From DATESZ01 sp035283845 (GTDB taxonomy: Bacteria > Desulfobacterota > Syntrophia > Syntrophales > JACQWR01), in the NCBI GenBank assembly GCA_035283845.1, contig DATESZ010000196.1, positions 1 to 6,328 on the forward strand: DNA of 6,328 nt, in the 5' to 3' direction. The notes below the pieces were generated by a model. The model was given only the letters and a program-made list of their open reading frames with translations. It searched no databases and had not been told where the DNA came from. This document shows positions 1 through 4,838 of this stretch, in pieces. Each line of letters starts with the position of its first letter. Positions within the stretch are counted from its first letter, which is position 1. The translations under genes and the position numbers were made by a program.

Positions 1-834
1 CGCCGTCGGCCCCACACTGTCGCCCGCATTGTCACCCGTACAGTCGGCTATGACGCCAGGATTTTTCGGATCATCTTCGGGGAGGTGGAACACGATTTTC
101 ATCAGGTCGGAGCCGATGTCGGCAATTTTCGTGAATATGCCGCCGCAAATCCTCAAGGCGCTTGCTCCGAGAGACTCGCCGATGGCAAATCCGACAAAAG
201 ACGGGCCGGCCAGTTCTTTAGGCACGAAGGCAAGGATGCAGATCATGAAAAACAGTTCCACGCTGACCAGCAAAAGGCCCACGCTCATCCCGGAGCGAAG
301 GCAAATGTTGATGATGTTCATGGGATCGCCGCCGAGGGAGGCGAAAGCGGCGCGGGAATTGGCAACCGTATTGATTCTGATACCGAACCAGGCCACGCCA
401 TAGGAACCGAGGATGCCCATTACGGAACAGAAAAGGATTATCAGAACAGCGTTGAAAGGCGCGCTCTGCAGTCCGGCAAAATAATAAACGATGCAGATGG
501 CGATCAAGACCCATAGAAAAGCAAGGAATTTGCCCTGCTGTGTCAGGTAGGTTTTACAGGTTTCCCAGATAATGGCTGACACATCGAGCATGGACTTATG
601 GGCCGGAAGGTCTTTGGTCTGTTTGTATTGGATGAGCCCGAATATCATGCCTGTAGCACAAATCGCCAATCCCCAGTAAAGAATCGAAAGACCAGCAACG
701 GTTCCCCCGGCAATATTAAAAATTACGTTGGAAAGGTCGGGCAACTTTATGTCAGCTTCCCCGGCAAAAGCAACGGAACCAGAAAAAGACAGACCAAACG
801 CGGCAATAAACGACAAAAGACGACTTTTAACCAT
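1..834 (-). CDS. hppA: Membrane-bound ion-translocating pyrophosphatase, N-terminal 278 residues (cut by window edge)
   Basis: Integral membrane pyrophosphatase that couples PPi hydrolysis to pumping of H+ or Na+ out of the cytoplasm. Reading from ATG at 834 the frame is open to the window edge (278 codons). Residues 1-24 look like a cleavable signal peptide (basic start, hydrophobic core, SVAFA then GEAD). Membrane segments are apparent around 42-68, 103-121, 128-151, 183-204 and 212-232. The diagnostic pyrophosphate/Mg site follows: GGIFTKIADIGSDLMK (231-246), PEDDPKNPGVIAD (252-264) and GDNAGDSVGPTA (267-278), matching family motifs DVGADLVGK, PEDDPRNPA.IADNVGDNVGDCAG. The usual protein is about 650-800 residues, so more than half is missing. 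The lysine is shifted and the glutamate after DLVGK is absent, and GPTA replaces GMAA; I recall this pattern from a divergent clade in Chlorobi and Geobacter. The pumped ion cannot be decided here. Start chosen by a GGAGG 8 nt upstream; an in-frame ATG at 849 lacks one. Confidence 0.93.
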   Translation of the reverse strand, partial: MVKSRLLSFIAAFGLSFSGSVAFAGEADIKLPDLSNVIFNIAGGTVAGLSILYWGLAICATGMIFGLIQYKQTKDLPAHKSMLDVSAIIWETCKTYLTQQGKFLAFLWVLIAICIVYYFAGLQSAPFNAVLIILFCSVMGILGSYGVAWFGIRINTVANSRAAFASLGGDPMNIINICLRSGMSVGLLLVSVELFFMICILAFVPKELAGPSFVGFAIGESLGASALRICGGIFTKIADIGSDLMKIVFHLPEDDPKNPGVIADCTGDNAGDSVGPTA

Positions 835-842
835 ATATGTAA

Positions 843-847
843 CCTCC
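843..847 (-). promoter_or_regulatory. Shine-Dalgarno site of hppA
   Basis: GGAGG lies 8 nt before the ATG at 834. It overlaps an in-frame upstream ATG at 849, so it supports 834 as the start. Confidence 0.8.
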
Positions 848-858
848 ATAGATAAATT

Positions 859-890
859 ATTATATAACCCCCATGCGGAACAGGGCGCAA
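859..890 (-). promoter_or_regulatory. Possible sigma-70 type promoter for hppA
   Basis: On the minus strand, TTGCGC (890-885) is followed after 18 nt by TATATA (866-861); an overlapping perfect TATAAT sits at 864-859. The A/T-rich -10 region is clear, but the -35 is only a partial match. The -35-like hexamer lies inside the outer part of repeat copy 1 (872-970). If real, it would start hppA mRNA about 10-20 nt before the ribosome site. No operator is visible. Confidence 0.35.
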
Positions 891-970
891 CGAAGGATGA
901 AAATCACCCCCACCCATCCCTCCCCCGTCGAGGGGGAGGGATACAGGGAGGGGGACATTTTCATATAAAC
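872..970 (+). repeat. Dispersed palindromic repeat, copy 1 (plus orientation)
   Basis: First of three related elements in the window, here in the opposite orientation to the other two. It contains a 68-nt imperfect hairpin at 897-964: outer arms ATGAAAAT (897-904) and ATTTTCAT (957-964), then C-tract arm 907-926, five-base loop GTCGA (927-931) and G-tract arm 932-954. Pairing is interrupted only by a CA/AC internal loop, an A/A mismatch and a 3-nt bulge. Outside it, TGCG (874-877) can pair with CGCA (886-889). The element ends at the first base of the pth stop codon and fills most of the 135-nt pth-hppA gap. No T-tract follows, so it is not a standard intrinsic terminator. No coding function is supported. 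Confidence 0.9.
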
Positions 971-1551
971 TATTCTATCTCATTGATGGTTTTGCCATGA
1001 TACCTCCGCATGGCGGCCTCGATGCCGGACAGGATGACTTCCCCTACGACATCGCACGCTACGGCAAGAATACCTGGCAGCTTGTTTTTCTCTTCCTCCG
1101 TGAAAGGCGAAAGGACATATTTTTCCACCATTGCCTTGCGCACGGGTTTGCCTATGCCTATCCTTACCCTTAGAAAATCAGCACTGCCGACATGCTGAAT
1201 GATAGACACGAGCCCCTTATGCCCACCTTCGCCGCCGCCTTTTTTCAAGCGAATCGTCTCGAAAGGCAAGTCCAGATCATCGTGAACTACTATCAGGTCT
1301 TTGATATCCACCCTAAAATAGGAAACAAGCCTTTCAAGGGCGATCCCGCTTAAATTCATGTAGGTCTGAGGTTTAGCAAGGAGAATTCTCTCATTTCCGA
1401 TTATTCCCTTGCCGAACAATGCCTCGAATCCTTGCTTTTTCAGCGGTATGTCGTGCCTGCCCGCCAGATAATCAAGGGTAAGAAACCCGAGGTTGTGCCT
1501 GCTGGATTGATACTGTTCCCCCGGATTTCCCAGGCCTGCTATCAGCTTCAC
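970..1551 (-). CDS. pth: Peptidyl-tRNA hydrolase
   Basis: Cytosolic hydrolase that releases peptides from prematurely dropped peptidyl-tRNA so the tRNA can be reused. From GTG at 1551 the protein has 193 residues, the normal family size, and begins KLIAGLGNPG. Catalytic and binding residues are visible: N9, H19 in SSRHNLGF, N66 in AKPQTYMNLSG, and D91 in VVHDDLDLP. GGHKGL (109-114) carries Lys where E. coli has the Asn of GGHNG. LRVRIGIGKP follows. An open frame extends to TTG at 1581 and GTG at 1563; I prefer 1551 because it aligns with family N-termini and has GGTGA 8 nt upstream, but the start is uncertain. It follows rplY by 35 nt, in a likely shared transcript of translation and nucleotide genes. 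The stop codon abuts repeat copy 1. Confidence 0.95.
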   Translation of the reverse strand: MKLIAGLGNPGEQYQSSRHNLGFLTLDYLAGRHDIPLKKQGFEALFGKGIIGNERILLAKPQTYMNLSGIALERLVSYFRVDIKDLIVVHDDLDLPFETIRLKKGGGEGGHKGLVSIIQHVGSADFLRVRIGIGKPVRKAMVEKYVLSPFTEEEKNKLPGILAVACDVVGEVILSGIEAAMRRYHGKTINEIE

Positions 1552-1559
1552 TGGAGGTT

Positions 1560-1564
1560 TCACC
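1560..1564 (-). promoter_or_regulatory. Possible Shine-Dalgarno site of pth
   Basis: GGTGA matches the 3' part of the 16S anti-SD complement (GGAGGTGA) and ends 8 nt before GTG 1551. It is modest in strength, but the TTG at 1581 and GTG at 1563 have no better site at usual spacing. Confidence 0.4.
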
Positions 1565-1586
1565 CATGAAGATCCCGGCAAAAGGC

Positions 1587-2216
1587 CTATTTTGCCTCTG
1601 GTTCTGCTGGACTCTCTACTGTTTCAGTTTCAGTTTCTTCCGTTGCCTGCTTGATCACCTTCATAGCCGATACAGTGGCGATTACCACATCTTCAGTGTC
1701 GAGGATGGTTGCACCCTCGATGGGGGCAATGTCATGCACCTTAAATGAATTACCTATTTGCAGACCGCTTATATCGACGGCTATGAATTCGGGACGCATT
1801 GCGGGAAGACAGGATACTTTCAATTCTCTCTTCAAATGATGGAGCTCGCCCCCTTCTTCAACGCCGATGGACTTGCCGGAAAGATGAACAGGAATATCAA
1901 AGGTCATCTTATGGTCCATGCTTATTTCATAAAAATCGGCGTGGATATACCGCCTGCTCGCAGGTTCAACCTGAAGTTCTTTGAGAATGGAAAGCTTTTC
2001 AAGCCTCTTGACCTGGTCGCTAATGATCAACCTTATAAAGGCATTTTCCGCTTTTTTCCTTAAATTTGTAAGATCGGCTATGCTGACCGTAAGCAGTATC
2101 GTTTCTGTTCCCGGTCCGTAGAACACGGCCGGTATCATACCATCGCTTCTGAACCTTCTGGAATATCCTTTTCCGGCAACTTCGCGGATACGGGCATTTA
2201 ATTCGGTTACTTCCAT
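1587..2216 (-). CDS. rplY: Large ribosomal subunit protein bL25 (TL5/CTC long form)
   Basis: Binds 5S rRNA in the large ribosomal subunit. The 209-residue product is the two-domain long form, unlike the roughly 95-residue E. coli L25. The N-terminal 5S-binding domain spans about 3-95 and includes GKGYSRRFRSDGMIPAVFYG (15-34) and the VEPASRRYIHADFYEI segment (83-98). The C-terminal beta-rich TL5 domain covers about 100-187 (IPVHLSGKSIGVEEGGELHH and HDIAPIEGATILDTEDVVIATV). The last 20 residues form an acidic Glu/Thr-rich tail, probably disordered. The ATG at 2216 has AGGAGG 5 nt upstream, overlapping the prs stop, so translation is probably coupled to prs. CTC proteins are stress-induced in Bacillus, but nothing here shows stress control. 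Confidence 0.96.
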   Translation of the reverse strand: MEVTELNARIREVAGKGYSRRFRSDGMIPAVFYGPGTETILLTVSIADLTNLRKKAENAFIRLIISDQVKRLEKLSILKELQVEPASRRYIHADFYEISMDHKMTFDIPVHLSGKSIGVEEGGELHHLKRELKVSCLPAMRPEFIAVDISGLQIGNSFKVHDIAPIEGATILDTEDVVIATVSAMKVIKQATEETETETVESPAEPEAK

Positions 2217-2221
2217 TTACG

Positions 2222-2228
2222 CCTCCTA
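2222..2228 (-). promoter_or_regulatory. prs stop / rplY Shine-Dalgarno overlap
   Basis: The sequence TAGGAGG contains the prs stop TAG (2228-2226) and the rplY ribosome site AGGAGG (2227-2222), with 5 nt to the rplY ATG. Terminating ribosomes cover the rplY site, which suggests coupled translation. Confidence 0.85.
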
Positions 2229-3173
2229 AACAAAAAGTGAACTCACTGATTCATTATAATAGATACGTTTTACCGCCTCACTCAACAAGCCGGCAACAGA
2301 AAGGACGGTAATGCGTTTACATGCCTTTGCCTTATCCCTAAGAGGGATCGTATCGGTCACAATAACCTCTTTAATATTTGATTTTTCAATGTTTTCTATG
2401 GCAAGGCCTGAAAGAACAGGGTGGGTGCAACATACGGAAATCTGAGTGGCGCCGGCCTCCCCAAGGGCTTGGGCGGCCTGGATCACTGTTCCTGCCGTAT
2501 CGATCATATCGTCCAGAACGATTACGCTGCTTCCTTTTACATTACCAACAATATTCATTACCTGGGCTTCATTAGGTCCCTCTCTTCTTTTATCGATAAT
2601 GGCGAGATTAGCGCCTAACCTGGTTCCAAAGGCCCTGGCCCTGGCCACGCCCCCCGTGTCGGGGGAGACAATAACCATGTTGTCCTGGTAGTGGCTTTTC
2701 AAATATTCCAGAAGTACGGGCGTTGCGAAAAGATTGTCTACGGGGATATTGAAAAAACCCTGGATCTGCCCGGTATGGAGGTCCATGGCTAAGACGCGGT
2801 TAGCCCCTGCCGTAGTTATTAGATCGGCGATCAGTTTTGCTGTAATCGGGGCCCTCGGAGCTACCTTCCTGTCCTGCCTGGCATATCCGTAATAGGGTAT
2901 CACGGCAGTGATGCGATCGGCAGAGGCCCTTTTCATGGCATCGATCATGATGAGGAGCTCCATGCAAGTCACATTAACGGGCGGACAGGTAGATTGAATA
3001 ATAAACACATCCATGCCGCGTACATTTTCGTCAATTTCCACCCTTGTTTCTCCGTCACTGAATGTCGTGACATTGGCCATGCCAAGGGACACGCCCAACT
3101 TTTCCGATATTTTCCTTGCCAGCGGCACATTGGCATTGCCGGAAAAAATTCTTAATCTTTCGCTTTCGAACAT
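2226..3173 (-). CDS. prs: Ribose-phosphate pyrophosphokinase (PRPP synthetase)
   Basis: Makes 5-phosphoribosyl 1-pyrophosphate from ribose 5-phosphate and ATP, feeding purine, pyrimidine, NAD, His and Trp synthesis. The 315 residues match the bacterial class I length. ATP-site residues lie in PYYGYARQDRK (93-103), and catalytic H133 lies in DLHTGQIQGFF. The flexible loop is DKRREGP (194-200), with K195 and R197 as the expected catalytic pair. The PRPP-binding signature VIVLDDMIDTAGT (217-229) is intact. The C-terminus SVSSLF is the usual family ending, which shows the gene is complete. The start ATG is preceded by AAGGGA at normal distance. Upstream is a 145-nt gap holding repeat copy 2 and then tRNA-Gln; downstream is rplY at 9 nt. 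Confidence 0.98.
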   Translation of the reverse strand: MFESERLRIFSGNANVPLARKISEKLGVSLGMANVTTFSDGETRVEIDENVRGMDVFIIQSTCPPVNVTCMELLIMIDAMKRASADRITAVIPYYGYARQDRKVAPRAPITAKLIADLITTAGANRVLAMDLHTGQIQGFFNIPVDNLFATPVLLEYLKSHYQDNMVIVSPDTGGVARARAFGTRLGANLAIIDKRREGPNEAQVMNIVGNVKGSSVIVLDDMIDTAGTVIQAAQALGEAGATQISVCCTHPVLSGLAIENIEKSNIKEVIVTDTIPLRDKAKACKRITVLSVAGLLSEAVKRIYYNESVSSLFV

Positions 3174-3191
3174 TTGCTTCCCTTCTGGCTC

Positions 3192-3288
3192 TTATATGAA
3201 AATACCCCCCTCCCTGTCTCCCTCCCCCTCGACGGGGGAGGGAGGGGCGGGGGCGGCTTTCATCCTTCGTTGTGCCCGCGTCGGGCAT
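3192..3288 (-). repeat. Dispersed palindromic repeat, copy 2 (minus orientation)
   Basis: Second copy, read on the minus strand. The central imperfect hairpin is again 68 nt (3196-3263), with outer arms ATGAAA / TTTCAT and G/C-tract inner arms around the loop at 3229-3233. A side hairpin TGCCCG-ACG-CGGGCA lies at the other end (about 3273-3287). The plus strand at 3234-3253 has four G-runs (5, 3, 4, 5) separated by single bases; the minus strand has four G-runs at 3228-3205 with loops of 1, 5 and 1. It sits between tRNA-Gln and prs, 18 nt before the prs start, so its end adjoins the prs ribosome site. It could affect processing of the tRNA-prs transcript, but nothing visible proves that. Confidence 0.9.
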
Positions 3289-3318
3289 AGTGGTTACTCC
3301 CTACTCCTTTATATCAGG

Positions 3319-3390
3319 CTGGGGCGGGAGGATTCGAACCTCCGAATGCAGGAACCAAAGTCCTGTGTCTTGCCGCTTGACGACGCCCCA
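3319..3390 (-). tRNA. tRNA-Gln (anticodon UUG)
   Basis: A 72-nt cloverleaf is readable. The acceptor stem is TGGGGCG (3390-3384) with CGCCCCA (3326-3320), and the discriminator is G at 3319. The D arm contains AAGCGGCAAGAC. The anticodon stem is CAGGA/TCCTG with loop CTTTGGT, giving anticodon TTG at 3358-3356. The T arm is GGAGG-TTCGAAT-CCTCC. A U1-A72-type acceptor end and G73 are glutaminyl identity features, and the sequence resembles E. coli tRNA-Gln closely. CCA is not encoded (CCT follows G73), so a CCA-adding enzyme is needed. It starts 19 nt after the ispE stop with no evident promoter of its own, so it is probably cut out of the operon transcript. Confidence 0.97.
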
Positions 3391-3409
3391 TTTTTTACTG
3401 TTTTCGCAA

Positions 3410-4264
3410 TCAGATGGAATGGGCGAGGTAAACCCACAATTTCCCTGATCCCTCATTGGTCAGCGCTTCTTTTGCCTTTAGCGCCCGGTCTTCTCTTTCA
3501 AAAATTCCAAAAACAGTCGGACCGCTTCCCGACATCAGGGCGCCCCGGGCGCCGCATCTTAACAAATCCTTCTTTAACTGATTTAACTGTGGGTGAAGAT
3601 TCAGCGTAACCCCTTCCAAATCATTTTTGAGTCCTTCTATCAGGCTGTTGCCAGCTTTAATCTGAAAGCGCGGGATGCTATAATTTATAGTGTCTTTTGT
3701 CAATCCTAAATTAAGACTCTCATAAATCGCCTTTGTAGATACGGCAAAGCGGGGATTGACAAGAAGAAACCACAGGGGAGGAATATTTTCGGCGGCTTGC
3801 AGGATATCTCCTGCGCCGAAGGCCCAGGCCGTTTGCCCAAAAATAAAAAAAGGGACATCCGCCCCTAATTCTTTGCCTATTTTAATCAACTCGCCCCTAC
3901 TTAAGCCATTGCCCAGCATCTCATTCAAGGCAATAAGGGTTGTCGCCGCGTTTGAGCTTCCGCCACCCAGTCCCGCCGCCACCGGAATTTTCTTTTTTAT
4001 GGAAATGGCTACGCCCTTTTCACAGGAGGCAAGCGTTAGGTAAGCTTTTGCCGCCCGGTAGACAATATTTCGCTCGTCATCCGGAAGGTCGCTGCCGGGA
4101 CATTTAAGGGTAAGTCTCCCTCCCCCCGTGCCAAGGGAAAAGGTCATTTCATCGCAGAGACTTATTTTCTGCATCAGTGTCACTATGTCATGATAACCAT
4201 CCCCCCGTTTCCCGAGCACGGTAAGGTGAAGGTTAACCTTAGCGGGAGATAGCTTTTTTACCAT
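3410..4264 (-). CDS. ispE: 4-diphosphocytidyl-2-C-methyl-D-erythritol kinase
   Basis: GHMP-superfamily kinase that phosphorylates CDP-methylerythritol with ATP in the non-mevalonate (MEP) route to isoprenoids. From ATG at 4264 it has 284 residues, the usual size. The N-terminal motif SPAKVNLHLTVLGKRGDGYH (6-25) holds catalytic K9. The ATP-binding GHMP loop is PVAAGLGGGSSNAA (94-107). D136 in ELGADVPFF is the catalytic base, and the C-terminal motif MSGSGPTVFGIF spans 244-255. The frame also allows TTG starts at 4270 and 4267. I chose the ATG because it overlaps the stop of the DUF1844 gene as TGATG, a standard coupling junction, and gives the expected N-terminus. The Shine-Dalgarno (AAGGG) is weak, which fits coupling. 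tRNA-Gln follows 19 nt downstream. Confidence 0.96.
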   Translation of the reverse strand: MVKKLSPAKVNLHLTVLGKRGDGYHDIVTLMQKISLCDEMTFSLGTGGGRLTLKCPGSDLPDDERNIVYRAAKAYLTLASCEKGVAISIKKKIPVAAGLGGGSSNAATTLIALNEMLGNGLSRGELIKIGKELGADVPFFIFGQTAWAFGAGDILQAAENIPPLWFLLVNPRFAVSTKAIYESLNLGLTKDTINYSIPRFQIKAGNSLIEGLKNDLEGVTLNLHPQLNQLKKDLLRCGARGALMSGSGPTVFGIFEREDRALKAKEALTNEGSGKLWVYLAHSI

Positions 4265-4674
4265 CAACAACCCTTTTCTTTTACATAGCGCATCCTCAAC
4301 TCATAAAGTATCCCCTCAAGTAAGTCTTTCTCATTCTTGTCAAGATTTCCCTCCGTCTTGATTTTCAGCATGGACAGCGTATCAATGACCTGTTTGGCTG
4401 CGGGAATATTTTTTTCCGCCTTGTTGGTTGCCGGATCGGAAAAGTCGCCAAAGTGGAAAAAGGCGCTGGTACTTAGGGAAATCAGGAAATTGTAAAAATT
4501 TACCTCCGGTTGATATTCATCTTTCTCCTTTTCCTCCTGCCGGCCATTCTCCTGACTGTCTTCCCGGGTTTTTTCTTCAGTTTCAACGACCGGCCTTTCC
4601 TCTGTTCGAGCCGTGCCGCTTTCATCAAAGATCCTCTTATCTTTAATTACAAACCCTTTTTTTTCTTCTTCCAT
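4264..4674 (-). CDS. DUF1844 family protein
   Basis: Small protein of unknown function, 136 residues, recognised by the DUF1844 core. That core begins about residue 57 (EVNFYNFLISLSTSAFFHFG), continues with PATNKAEKNIPAAKQVIDTL (81-100) and SMLKIKTEGNL (101-111), and ends with LLEGILYELRMRYV (118-131). The N-terminal FVIKDKRIFDESG (8-20) is also family-typical. In between, residues 21-54 are a highly charged, Glu-rich, probably disordered linker. No signal peptide, clear membrane span or catalytic motif is seen. The start ATG has AAGGAG 9 nt upstream. Its stop shares a base with the ispE start, so the two are probably translated together; this suggests shared expression but not a shared function. 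Repeat copy 3 lies just upstream. Confidence 0.9.
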   Translation of the reverse strand: MEEEKKGFVIKDKRIFDESGTARTEERPVVETEEKTREDSQENGRQEEKEKDEYQPEVNFYNFLISLSTSAFFHFGDFSDPATNKAEKNIPAAKQVIDTLSMLKIKTEGNLDKNEKDLLEGILYELRMRYVKEKGC

Positions 4675-4690
4675 GACACTCTTCTCCTTG

Positions 4691-4790
4691 GTTTATATGA
4701 AAACGCCCCCCTCCCTCTATCCCTCCACCTCGACGGGGGAGGGAAGGGTGGGGGTGATTTTCATCCGTCGTTGTGCCCACCCCGGGCATG
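4691..4790 (-). repeat. Dispersed palindromic repeat, copy 3 (minus orientation)
   Basis: Third copy, in the same orientation as copy 2. The central hairpin is again exactly 68 nt (4697-4764), with outer arms ATGAAAA / TTTTCAT and a T-G wobble at the next pair. The side hairpin is TGCCC-loop-GGGCA near 4773-4789. The plus strand at 4735-4754 has four G-runs (5, 3, 3, 5) with loops of 1, 2 and 1. On the minus strand the fourth run is broken at 4727 (GGTGG), which also weakens the inner stem. It lies in the 164-nt gap between htpX and the DUF1844 gene, ending directly before the DUF1844 ribosome site. The rest of the gap (4791-4838) shows no gene, terminator or convincing promoter. Confidence 0.9.
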
Positions 4791-4838
4791 GGAGTTAGGT
4801 AGTATTTTTCATCATGCATTCCCGTAGTTATCAATTTT

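Noticed and set aside
29..516. Plus-strand open frames of 124 and 143 residues, and an out-of-frame minus frame at 218-514
   Set aside because: They are shadows of hppA: the minus frame from 834 gives continuous membrane-pyrophosphatase sequence across this whole stretch.
897..964. Repeat hairpins as ordinary rho-independent terminators
   Set aside because: No T-run follows the stem on either strand, and the stems end in conserved ATGAAAAT / ATTTTCAT arms, unlike a terminator.
3055..3288. Minus-strand frame whose peptide contains PSLPRRGGG, and a similar frame at 4643-4834
   Set aside because: The shared peptide is only a translation of the palindromic repeat; the frames overlap prs or DUF1844 starts and lack ribosome sites. 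Such repeats are a known source of false hypothetical proteins.
3316..3319. Encoded CCA end of tRNA-Gln
   Set aside because: The bases after discriminator G are CCT, so CCA is not encoded.
4265..4270. TTG start codons for ispE at 4270 and 4267
   Set aside because: The ATG at 4264 forms a TGATG overlap with the upstream stop and matches the family N-terminus, so the TTG codons are less likely.
872..4790. The three repeats as a CRISPR or tandem array
   Set aside because: Copies are 1.4-2.2 kb apart with core genes between, one is inverted, and there are no regular spacers.
4791..4838. Promoter for the DUF1844 gene beginning at TTGATA after htpX
   Set aside because: No acceptable -10 hexamer lies 16-18 nt downstream of it.
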